From: HGM13233 sp900762805
Lineage (GTDB): Bacteria; Bacillota; Clostridia; Oscillospirales; Ruminococcaceae
Reading direction: 5' to 3'
Assembly (NCBI GenBank): GCA_937993755.1
Contig: CALKMA010000027.1
Span: 1-18,112 of the forward strand
DNA: 18,112 bases
Part shown: in pieces, positions 5,665-18,112 of the stretch
How the letters are laid out: the number at the start of each line of letters is the position of its first letter
How positions within the stretch are numbered: position 1 is the stretch's first letter
The notes under the pieces: generated by a model
Databases searched by the model: none
The model's input: the letters and a program-made list of their open reading frames with translations, nothing else
Told to the model about the DNA's origin: nothing
Program-made: the position numbers and the translations under genes

Positions 5665-5670
5665 ATTATA
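5665..5670 (-). promoter_or_regulatory. -10 box for the DUF4097-GyrI operon
   Basis: The minus strand reads TATAAT at 5670-5665. The -35 region falls in the first tandem repeat and reads TTAAAC or TAAACC, a poor match to TTGACA, so the promoter may need an activator or be weak. The expected start is near 5658. Confidence 0.4.
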
Positions 5671-5681
5671 TACAATTATTT

Positions 5682-5765
5682 AATGGCGGTTTAAGGAGAT
5701 GTCCCCGACACGGCGGAGTTATCAAATGGTGGTTTAAGGAGTTGCCCCCGATACGGCGGAGCTCA
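5682..5765. repeat. Two 43-bp imperfect tandem repeats
   Basis: Units start at 5682 and 5725. Over the first 37 positions they differ at only four: AATGG(C/T)GGTTTAAGGAG, then (A/T)TG(T/C)CCCCGA(C/T)ACGGCGGAG. They lie between the tetR stop and the -10 box of the DUF4097 operon, with the proximal unit covering that promoter's -35. A unit length of about four helical turns would place both on one face of the DNA. They may be regulator sites or copies of a genome-wide small repeat. Confidence 0.75.
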
Positions 5766-5817
5766 AGGGCTTGCTTCGGCAAAGGCTGGTTTGGCGGCGC
5801 CGGACAGACAGACCGAG

Positions 5818-6441
5818 CTATTCTTCCGTGAGCTCGGCAAACACGGTGTCCCGGTCAAAGCGGCCGCCGGCAAAGCCGGGGATCTCCTTGATCGCCTTGC
5901 AGGTGGCGGCGCTGAATTCAGAGAGGATGCTGCGCATATCCTCATCGGTGTAGGGGCAGTTGCCGAGGACCACCAGCGCGGCAAGACTGTAGACCACCAG
6001 CCACATATTGCGGTAATAGTGATCGGCCGCGGCGGCGTCCATATGATAGGTGTCCATGATGGAGCCGCGGACGATATCAGCCGAGCGGCGGAAGGTATCG
6101 ACCAGATCGGCGGCGTCGTTGGCCGACGGCGTCATGAACAGCGACTGGTAGAGCATAGGCTCCTCGCGCGCAAAGGCGATATACTGCAGGCCGAAGCCCA
6201 GAAAGGGGATGTCTGCTTTCAGCCCCAGCCGGAGCCAGTCGAAAAAATAATTCTCTGCGGCCTGCAGCGTATCCTTCCGAAGCTCGGCCAGTGTGTCGTA
6301 ATAGGTGAAGATGGGGCGCGTGCTGCCTCCCAGCTCGGCGGCGACATTCCGCGCCGTGACGCCGGCGACGCCCTTGCGGCGCGCAACGGCCAGCGAGGCG
6401 GCGATCATTTCTTCCTTTGTAAATTTGACTTTTGGTGCCAT
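5818..6441 (-). CDS. TetR/AcrR-family transcriptional regulator
   Basis: This 207-aa protein is probably a ligand-responsive repressor acting as a dimer. Residues 8-53 form the TetR N-terminal DNA-binding domain: TKEEMIAASLAVARRKG, then the helix-turn-helix VTARNVAAELGGSTRPIFTYY (27-47). The C-terminal half is helical with a WLVVYSLAALVV segment, similar to the WHG-type ligand domain (TetR_C_33). The start ATG has AAAAGGAG 7 nt upstream. The promoter (6496-6524) is full consensus, and a dyad operator at 6470-6490 lies between the -10 and the gene, so negative autoregulation is likely. The next genes on the same strand, DUF4097 and GyrI-like, begin 301 bp downstream behind their own -10 box. 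Whether they are targets is unknown. Confidence 0.92.
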   Translation of the reverse strand: MAPKVKFTKEEMIAASLAVARRKGVAGVTARNVAAELGGSTRPIFTYYDTLAELRKDTLQAAENYFFDWLRLGLKADIPFLGFGLQYIAFAREEPMLYQSLFMTPSANDAADLVDTFRRSADIVRGSIMDTYHMDAAAADHYYRNMWLVVYSLAALVVLGNCPYTDEDMRSILSEFSAATCKAIKEIPGFAGGRFDRDTVFAELTEE

Positions 6442-6469
6442 AGTGGGTCTCCTTTTCAGCGGAGCGCAT

Positions 6470-6490
6470 GTTGCACAACGGTTGTTTCAC
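6470..6490. promoter_or_regulatory. Probable TetR operator
   Basis: ACAAC-G-GTTGT (6475-6485) is a perfect odd-centred dyad, with GT at 6470-6471 matching AC at 6489-6490 as outer flanks. It lies just downstream of the tetR -10 box, where a bound repressor would block transcription. Confidence 0.6.
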
Positions 6491-6495
6491 TTGTG

Positions 6496-6524
6496 ATTAT
6501 ACCGAATTCCTGTACCTTTGTCAA
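6496..6524 (-). promoter_or_regulatory. Fully consensus sigma-A promoter of tetR
   Basis: On the minus strand TTGACA (6524-6519) and TATAAT (6501-6496) are separated by exactly 17 bp. All twelve consensus positions match, so the promoter would be very strong unless repressed. Confidence 0.92.
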
Positions 6525-7006
6525 TAGTGAGCTGCCGGCTGAAGGCCCGTCCCGCCGCGGGAGAGGGAGAGTCTGCCATTCGCTGCGGCAAGAGTGCCCC
6601 GCAGAGAGAATGCCTGCGGGCCGCAGGAGGGGAACAGCCGGCCGGCAACAAAAAAAGAAAAAACAGAGCATGGTGAACTACAGTGGCAGAATAAATTATA
6701 AAAAAAAGGAAGAGCCCGTCCGGCCGCGGTTCGGGAGCTCGGCTGAACGTGAAGCATCACGCTTTTGACGGATTTCGACATGGGTCTGGCGAAGTTTCGT
6801 GGGCATCGGGCGGGAAATTTATGCATTATCACAAATTTTCGGGTAAGACCGGCATCCAATGCCTTGCTCTGCCTCGAAAACTGTTTATTATGCACAAAGA
6901 GCAAAGAAAAAACATGGTGAACTGATGTGCAAGGTGCTGTCAAGTAACGCGCGGCTGCGTTGCATTATGTTTGGGCAAGTTGCACGAAAATCGCGCCGAA
7001 ATTTTG
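6525..7006. other. Non-coding stretch upstream of the rpoB promoter
   Basis: About 480 bp without a credible gene lie between the divergent tetR and rpoB promoters. The part 6530-6650 is dense in GC hairpins: CCCGCCGCGGG, CTGCGG/CCGCAG and CCTGC/GCAGG, enclosed by CCGGCTG/CAGCCGG. It is followed by an A-rich tract (6650-6663). CATGGTGAACT occurs twice (6669-6679 and 6913-6923), each time soon after AGAAAAAACA. A weak second rpoB promoter is conceivable (TTGCTC 6864, TATTAT 6886, 16-bp spacer). The rplJ-rplL genes that often precede rpoB are not here. Confidence 0.5.
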
Positions 7007-7035
7007 TTGACTTTTTCCAAAGAAAAATCTATAAT
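7007..7035 (+). promoter_or_regulatory. Sigma-A promoter of rpoB-rpoC
   Basis: TTGACT (7007-7012) and TATAAT (7030-7035) are separated by 17 bp, with an AT-rich spacer. The expected start is near 7042, leaving a leader of about 135 nt before rpoB. Confidence 0.88.
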
Positions 7036-7050
7036 AGGGAAGCATGTTTT

Positions 7051-7161
7051 ATGGTGGTGCATTTTGCGCTGTCCATTGTTCGTGGCGGACAAAAGGCGGC
7101 CGAATTCGCCAGCTTTTTCGTCTGTTTGGCGGTCAGCAGCCGCCTGCAACACAATAAGTGA
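7051..7161 (+). CDS. Possible 36-codon leader ORF ending at the rpoB ribosome binding site
   Basis: ATG at 7051 opens a frame of 36 codons (MVVHFALSIVRGGQ...) whose TGA (7159-7161) overlaps the first base of AAGGAG, the rpoB Shine-Dalgarno. The arrangement would allow coupling between leader translation and rpoB initiation. Against it, the only purine-rich sequence ahead (GGGAAG, 7037-7042) lies at the expected transcription start, and the peptide resembles nothing. A GGCGG/CCGCC hairpin (7128-7132 with 7140-7144) lies in its last third. Confidence 0.2.
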   Translation: MVVHFALSIVRGGQKAAEFASFFVCLAVSSRLQHNK

Positions 7162-7176
7162 AGGAGTACAACGCCG

Positions 7177-10899
<3,723 letters not shown>

Positions 10900-10933
10900 C
10901 GACCTTTCCCTAAACTATATTTTGGAGGCATAG

Positions 10934-14452
<3,519 letters not shown>

Positions 14453-14465
14453 AGCCGAATACCGG

Positions 14466-14492
14466 AAAGCTCCCTGCAAAACGGGAGCTTTT
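14466..14492 (+). terminator. Terminator after rpoC
   Basis: AAAGCTCCC (14466-14474) pairs perfectly with 14483-14491 across an 8-nt loop and ends in TTTT. The U-tract is short, so termination may be partial, allowing some read-through into the ribosomal protein genes. Confidence 0.75.
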
Positions 14493-14560
14493 CGTGTGCT
14501 TTGCCATTTTTCCCGCCGTCCGCGCGGCGAAATTCGGCACAACTTCCAAATAAAATTTAC

Positions 14561-14589
14561 TTGCCAAACAGATATGTCCGTGATATAAT
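14561..14589 (+). promoter_or_regulatory. Promoter of rpsL-rpsG-fusA
   Basis: TTGCCA (14561-14566) and TATAAT (14584-14589) have a 17-bp spacer, and the -10 is preceded by TGA, giving an extended -10. The expected start near 14596 leaves a leader of about 78 nt before rpsL. Confidence 0.82.
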
Positions 14590-14673
14590 AATAAAGTTGC
14601 GAAAAAGGCAATTCTATGCTTTTCAGCGGTTTTCCGCTTAAAAGATATCATTTTTTCAAAGGGAGGTGTAATA

Positions 14674-15090
14674 TTGCCGACATTCAATCAGCTGGTTCGC
14701 AAGGGGCGCGAGGAATCGACCTATAAGTCGAAGTCTCCGGCACTTCAGAAGAGCTTCAACTCTCAGAAGCGCGTCTACAACGATTACAGCGCGCCGCAGA
14801 AGCGTGGCGTCTGCACCGTTGTCAAGACGATGACCCCGAAGAAGCCGAACTCTGCAATGCGTAAGGTGGCCAGGGTACGCCTGACCAACAACATCGAGGT
14901 CTGGGGCTACATTCCGGGCGTCGGTCACAATTTGCAGGAGCACAGCGTGGTTCTCGTCCGCGGCGGCCGTGTCAAGGACCTGCCCGGTGTTCGTTACCAC
15001 ATCGTGCGCGGTACGCTGGATACCCAGGGTGTTGCTAACCGTGGGCAGGGCCGTTCCAAGTACGGCGCCAAGCGTCCGAAGAAAAAGTAG
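14674..15090 (+). CDS. rpsL: 30S ribosomal protein S12
   Basis: This 138-aa protein sits at the decoding centre of the small subunit. The gene starts with TTG, set by GGGAGGTG (14661-14668) and the universally conserved first residues MPTFNQLVRKGR. The loop TPKKPNSAMRK has lysines at 56-57; the second is the equivalent of E. coli K43. RVKDLPGVRYH has K101 (E. coli K88), and D102 is the residue methylthiolated in many bacteria. Both streptomycin-related lysines are wild type. The 13-residue extra N-terminal stretch before QKRGVCT is usual in Firmicutes. The gene heads the str operon here, with its own promoter, and is followed by rpsG after 115 nt. Confidence 0.98.
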   Translation: MPTFNQLVRKGREESTYKSKSPALQKSFNSQKRVYNDYSAPQKRGVCTVVKTMTPKKPNSAMRKVARVRLTNNIEVWGYIPGVGHNLQEHSVVLVRGGRVKDLPGVRYHIVRGTLDTQGVANRGQGRSKYGAKRPKKK

Positions 15091-15102
15091 CAGCAAACCC
15101 AA

Positions 15103-15141
15103 TATGCTGAAAAGCTTGATATACAGCGGCTTTTTGGCATA
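15103..15141 (+). promoter_or_regulatory. Hairpin in the rpsL-rpsG spacer, possible S7 control site
   Basis: TATGC (15103-15107) and AAAAGC (15110-15115) pair with GCTTTT (15129-15134) and GCATA (15137-15141). A symmetrical TG/TG internal loop separates the two stems and a 13-nt loop closes the top. In E. coli the S12-S7 spacer of the str mRNA is the known binding site for autogenous control by S7. Whether this structure does the same is inference. The T-run is inside the stem, so it is not a plain terminator. Confidence 0.4.
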
Positions 15142-15205
15142 GCATCAGGGAAACAGTTTTCTCTGAGTACCGATGATATCATTCTGTGAAGGAGGGAAGT
15201 AAGGT

Positions 15206-15676
15206 ATGCCAAGAAGAGGCAAAACGCAGAAGCGTGATGTTCTGGCCGATCCTGTTTACAATTCCAAGATGGTGACGCGCCTGATCAACTTCATCATGTA
15301 TAATGGCAAGCGCGGCGTCGCCCAGAAGATCGTCTACGGCGCTTTTGATCTGGTAGGCGAAAAGACGGGCAACGATCCGCTTGAGATGTTTGAAAAGGCT
15401 CTCAACAACATCATGCCTGAACTGGAGGTCAAGGCTCGCCGTGTCGGCGGCGCCACCTACCAGGTGCCTATGGAGGTTCGCCCCAACCGCCGTCAGACCC
15501 TTGGTCTGCGCTGGCTGACAGGCTATGCGCGCGCCCGCAACGAGCGCACCATGCGCGAGCGCCTGGCCGGCGAGATCATGGATGCTGTGAACGGCACAGG
15601 CAACGCCGTCAAGAAGCGTGAAGATACGCACAAGATGGCCGACGCGAACAAGGCGTTTGCACATTACAGGTATTGA
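15206..15676 (+). CDS. rpsG: 30S ribosomal protein S7
   Basis: This 156-aa protein nucleates assembly of the 16S rRNA 3' domain and contacts the E-site tRNA. The sequence runs MPRRGKTQKRDVLADPVYNS at the start, with the family signatures LINFIMYNGKRGVAQKIVY (26-44) and the RNA-binding hairpin VKARRVGGATYQVPMEV, then RRQTLGLRWL. The C-terminus AFAHYRY is typical. The length is exactly that expected. The Shine-Dalgarno is GGAGGG (15191-15196), 9 nt before ATG. fusA starts 63 nt later with no promoter or terminator visible between them, so the two are cotranscribed. Confidence 0.98.
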   Translation: MPRRGKTQKRDVLADPVYNSKMVTRLINFIMYNGKRGVAQKIVYGAFDLVGEKTGNDPLEMFEKALNNIMPELEVKARRVGGATYQVPMEVRPNRRQTLGLRWLTGYARARNERTMRERLAGEIMDAVNGTGNAVKKREDTHKMADANKAFAHYRY

Positions 15677-15739
15677 TTTCAAGACCTGCACGATTTTGTT
15701 ATTTCCGAACTATGAACACATGAGAAAGGGGGTATAGTG

Positions 15740-17806
15740 ATGCCAAGAGATGTGTCTTTGGAGGCCACAAGGAATATCGGCATTATGGCGCATATCGACG
15801 CCGGAAAGACCACTACTACCGAACGTATCTTATTCTATACTGGCATTAACCATAAGATTGGCGAGACGCATGACGGCGCTGCTACCATGGACTGGATGGT
15901 TCAGGAGCAGGAGAGAGGCATAACGATTACCTCTGCTGCAACCACTGCTTACTGGCAGCACTGCCGCATCAACATCATTGATACGCCGGGCCATGTGGAC
16001 TTTACCGTTGAGGTGGAGCGTTCGCTGCGTGTGCTTGACGGCTCGGTGACTGTTTTCTGCGCAAAGGGCGGCGTTGAGCCCCAGTCTGAAACCGTTTGGA
16101 GGCAGGCCGACAAGTACAAGGTGCCGCGCATGGCCTATGTCAACAAGATGGATATCATGGGCGCCGACTTTTATCATGTCGTTGACATGATGCGCGACCG
16201 CCTCGGCTGCCGTGCCGTGCCCATCCAGATACCCATTGGCTTTGAGGATTCCTATATCGGCCTGATTGATCTGGTCGATATGAAGGCCTACACCAACTTT
16301 GATGTCGTCCTGCGCGATGTCACCGGCGAGGAGATCCCGGAGGACTACCGCGAGAAGGCCGAGCAGTACCGTGCCGAGATGATCGAGGCGCTGGCTGAGG
16401 TCGATGACGGCATCATGGAGAAATACCTTGAGGGTGCGCCCATCTCCGAGCAGGAGCTCAAGGCGGCCATCCGCAAGGGCACCATCGCGAACGAATTTGT
16501 TCCGGTGCTGTGCGGCTCGTCCTATCGCAACAAGGGTGTCCAGAAGCTGCTTGACGCCATTGTGGATTATATGCCGTCCCCGCTGGATGTACCGGCTATC
16601 CGCGGCATCAATCCCAAGACCGAGGAGGAGGATGTCCGCCATTCGAGCGACAGCGAGCCCTTCTCGGCGCTGGCCTTCAAGATCGCGACCGACCCGTATG
16701 TCGGCAAGCTCTGCTTCTTCCGCGTCTATTCCGGCAGCGTCAAGACGGGCAGCACCGTCTACAACTCTGTCAAGGGATCGCGCGAGCGCATGGGCAGGAT
16801 ACTGCAGATGCACGCCAATAACCGCAAGGATATCGAGGAATGCTATGCCGGCGACATTGCCGCCGCGGTCGGTCTGAAAAACACCACCACCGGCGACACG
16901 CTGTGCGACGAGCGCGCTCCGATCATCCTTGAATCGATGGAGTTCCCGGACCCCGTTATCCGCGTGGCTATCGAGCCCAAGACCAAGGCCGGCCAGGAAA
17001 AGATGGGCATTGCCCTTTCCAAGCTGGCAGAGGAGGATCCGACCTTCCGCGCCTATACCGATGAGGAGACCGGTCAGACCATCATCGCCGGCATGGGCGA
17101 GCTTCATCTGGAGATCATTGTTGACAGGCTGCTGCGTGAGTTCAAGGTCGAGGCCAATGTCGGCCGTCCGCAGGTCGCCTACCGCGAGACCATCAAGAAG
17201 CCGGCTGACGCCGAGGTGCGTTACGCCCGGCAGTCGGGCGGCCACGGTCAGTACGGCCATGTCAAGATCCATGTCGAGCCCAACCCCGGTCAGGGCTACG
17301 AGTTTGTCAATGCCATCACCGGCGGCGTGATCCCCAAGGAATTCATTGAGCCGGTCAACCAGGGCATCAAGGGCGCCATGAACGCCGGCGTTGTGGGCGG
17401 CTACCCCGTTGTCGATGTCAAGGTCACGCTGTATGACGGCTCCTATCATGAGGTTGACTCTTCCGAGATGGCCTTCAAGATCGCCGGTTCCATGGCGATG
17501 AAGGAGGCTCTTTCCAAGGCGCAGTCCACCATTATGGAGCCCATCATGAAGACCACGGTCATCGTGCCGGAGGAATATGTCGGCGATGTCATGGGCGATG
17601 TTCAGGCGCGCCGCGGCCAGGTGCAGGGCTTTGAGACTGCAAACGGCGCCACTCATATCACGGCTTATGTGCCGCTGGCCAACATGTTTGGCTATGCGAC
17701 CGACCTGCGCTCCAAAACCAAGGGGCGCGGCCAGTATGTGATGGAGCCTGACCACTATGAGGAAGCCCCCAAGTCTGTTATTGAAACGATCTGCCGCCAC
17801 AAATAG
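15740..17806 (+). CDS. fusA: Translation elongation factor G
   Basis: This 688-aa GTPase drives translocation on the ribosome and, with RRF, ribosome recycling. The G motifs are clear: AHIDAGKTT at 17-25 (G1), RGITITSAATT for switch I (G2), DTPGH at 81-85 (G3) and NKMD at 135-138 (G4). Domains II-V follow, with RQSGGHGQYGHV in domain IV and QGFETANGATHITAYVPLA in domain V. It is the canonical EF-G rather than the EF-G2 or tetracycline-protection (TetM) type, as shown by the location in the str operon and the intact switch sequences. ATG at 15740 is chosen because AAGGGGG (15726-15732) is 7 nt away; a GTG one codon earlier has only 4 nt spacing. Confidence 0.98.
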   Translation: MPRDVSLEATRNIGIMAHIDAGKTTTTERILFYTGINHKIGETHDGAATMDWMVQEQERGITITSAATTAYWQHCRINIIDTPGHVDFTVEVERSLRVLDGSVTVFCAKGGVEPQSETVWRQADKYKVPRMAYVNKMDIMGADFYHVVDMMRDRLGCRAVPIQIPIGFEDSYIGLIDLVDMKAYTNFDVVLRDVTGEEIPEDYREKAEQYRAEMIEALAEVDDGIMEKYLEGAPISEQELKAAIRKGTIANEFVPVLCGSSYRNKGVQKLLDAIVDYMPSPLDVPAIRGINPKTEEEDVRHSSDSEPFSALAFKIATDPYVGKLCFFRVYSGSVKTGSTVYNSVKGSRERMGRILQMHANNRKDIEECYAGDIAAAVGLKNTTTGDTLCDERAPIILESMEFPDPVIRVAIEPKTKAGQEKMGIALSKLAEEDPTFRAYTDEETGQTIIAGMGELHLEIIVDRLLREFKVEANVGRPQVAYRETIKKPADAEVRYARQSGGHGQYGHVKIHVEPNPGQGYEFVNAITGGVIPKEFIEPVNQGIKGAMNAGVVGGYPVVDVKVTLYDGSYHEVDSSEMAFKIAGSMAMKEALSKAQSTIMEPIMKTTVIVPEEYVGDVMGDVQARRGQVQGFETANGATHITAYVPLANMFGYATDLRSKTKGRGQYVMEPDHYEEAPKSVIETICRHK

Positions 17807-17842
17807 GCCGGGCGGAGCGCTTCGGAAAATATGCGCAAGGGC

Positions 17843-17872
17843 TTGATATTTTACCGCACAATTGGTAAAATA
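17843..17872 (+). promoter_or_regulatory. Promoter of tuf inside a perfect inverted repeat
   Basis: TTGATA (17843-17848) and TAAAAT (17866-17871) have a 17-bp spacer, and TGG before the -10 makes it extended. The perfect 9-bp arms TATTTTACC (17847-17855) and GGTAAAATA (17864-17872) overlap both boxes. The arrangement could be an operator, or a hairpin in read-through RNA from fusA. tuf can therefore be transcribed both with fusA and alone. Confidence 0.7.
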
Positions 17873-17914
17873 CACTTATGCTAAAGCAACATTATAATTT
17901 GGAGGAAAATTACA

Positions 17915-18112
17915 ATGGCAAAAGAAAAGTTTAATCGCGATAAGCCGCATGTAAACATTGGTACCATTGGTCACGTTGACCACGGCAAGACCACGCTTAC
18001 TGCTGCTATCACCAAGGTGCTTGGCTTCAAGGGCAACGCCCAGTTCGTTGACTATGCCAACATCGATAAGGCTCCCGAGGAGCGCGAGCGCGGCATCACC
18101 ATCAATACCGCC
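17915..18112 (+). CDS. tuf: Translation elongation factor Tu (partial, cut by window end)
   Basis: The first 66 codons of EF-Tu, which delivers aminoacyl-tRNA to the ribosome, are present and the gene continues beyond the window. GGAGG at 17901-17905 precedes ATG by 9 nt. MAKEKFNRDKPHVNIGTIGH is followed by VDHGKTT, giving the P-loop at residues 19-27. Switch I is visible as ERERGITINTA with T62. It lies 108 nt after fusA, the usual position in Firmicutes. The remaining G motifs and domains II-III lie outside the window. Confidence 0.98.
   Translation, partial: MAKEKFNRDKPHVNIGTIGHVDHGKTTLTAAITKVLGFKGNAQFVDYANIDKAPEERERGITINTA

Noticed and set aside
5682..5765. CRISPR-like array
   Set aside because: There are only two directly adjacent copies with no spacers, no third unit and no cas genes.
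6530..6663. GC hairpins followed by an A-rich tract as a terminator for tetR-side transcription
   Set aside because: On the minus strand the T-tract comes before the stems rather than after them, and it lies upstream of the tetR promoter.
5791..6768. Plus-strand open frame of 325 codons opposite tetR
   Set aside because: It covers the tetR gene and its promoter in antisense. The tetR reading is supported by domain, SD, promoter and operator.
15830..17875. Minus-strand open frame of 681 codons opposite fusA
   Set aside because: Antisense shadow of a certain EF-G gene with no family features.

Overview
The window is a GC-rich chromosomal segment whose right half is the rpoB-rpoC / rpsL-rpsG-fusA-tuf transcription-translation block of a Firmicute. 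The evidence points to Clostridia, probably Oscillospirales/Ruminococcaceae-like: EF-G, RpoB and RpoC are of the Gram-positive type, S12 is 138 aa with the extra N-terminal segment typical of Firmicutes, promoters are strong sigma-A type with 17-bp spacers, and the Shine-Dalgarno sequences are strong. The exact genus cannot be read from the sequence alone. I see no mobile element, CRISPR array, rRNA or tRNA.

Layout. Positions 1-416 look like a scar of a metal-resistance locus. They hold a short in-frame fragment resembling a heavy-metal P-type ATPase, a perfect-type terminator, then a sigma-A promoter carrying a 24-bp perfect palindrome of the CsoR/CstR operator type that now drives only a 9-codon stub. 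A MerR-family regulator with a TipAS-type drug-binding domain follows (417-1145). It has its own 19-bp-spacer MerR-type promoter and a possible internal start for the ligand-binding domain alone. Next is a phosphate module: four TTTAC repeats at exact 11-bp steps (a Pho box), a PiT-type phosphate permease (1658-2710) and its DUF47/PhoU-like partner (2753-3376). A roughly 600-bp gap follows, containing a promoter plus terminator pair about 100 nt apart with no credible ORF between them, which makes it a candidate small RNA or another deletion scar.

On the minus strand, a TetR regulator (6441-5818) has a fully consensus promoter and a likely autoregulatory operator. Downstream, a DUF4097 beta-helix surface protein (5516-4632) and a GyrI-like domain protein (4609-3971) form a two-gene operon. 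Between tetR and that operon lie two 43-bp tandem repeats and a long inverted repeat at the start of the operon's leader.

From 7007 rightwards the housekeeping genes are all on the plus strand. rpoB has its own promoter and a 135-nt leader, and rpoC follows after 34 nt. A terminator and a fresh promoter then precede rpsL (TTG start), rpsG and fusA. tuf (cut by the window end) has its own promoter embedded in an inverted repeat. Two genes often found here in Firmicutes are missing: rplJ/rplL directly upstream of rpoB, and the L7Ae-like gene between rpoC and rpsL.

I did not find a convincing new multi-gene system. The best leads are regulatory: the CsoR-type promoter scar, the internal TipAS-like start, the Pho box, the candidate small RNA, and the repeats and leader structure ahead of the DUF4097-GyrI operon.
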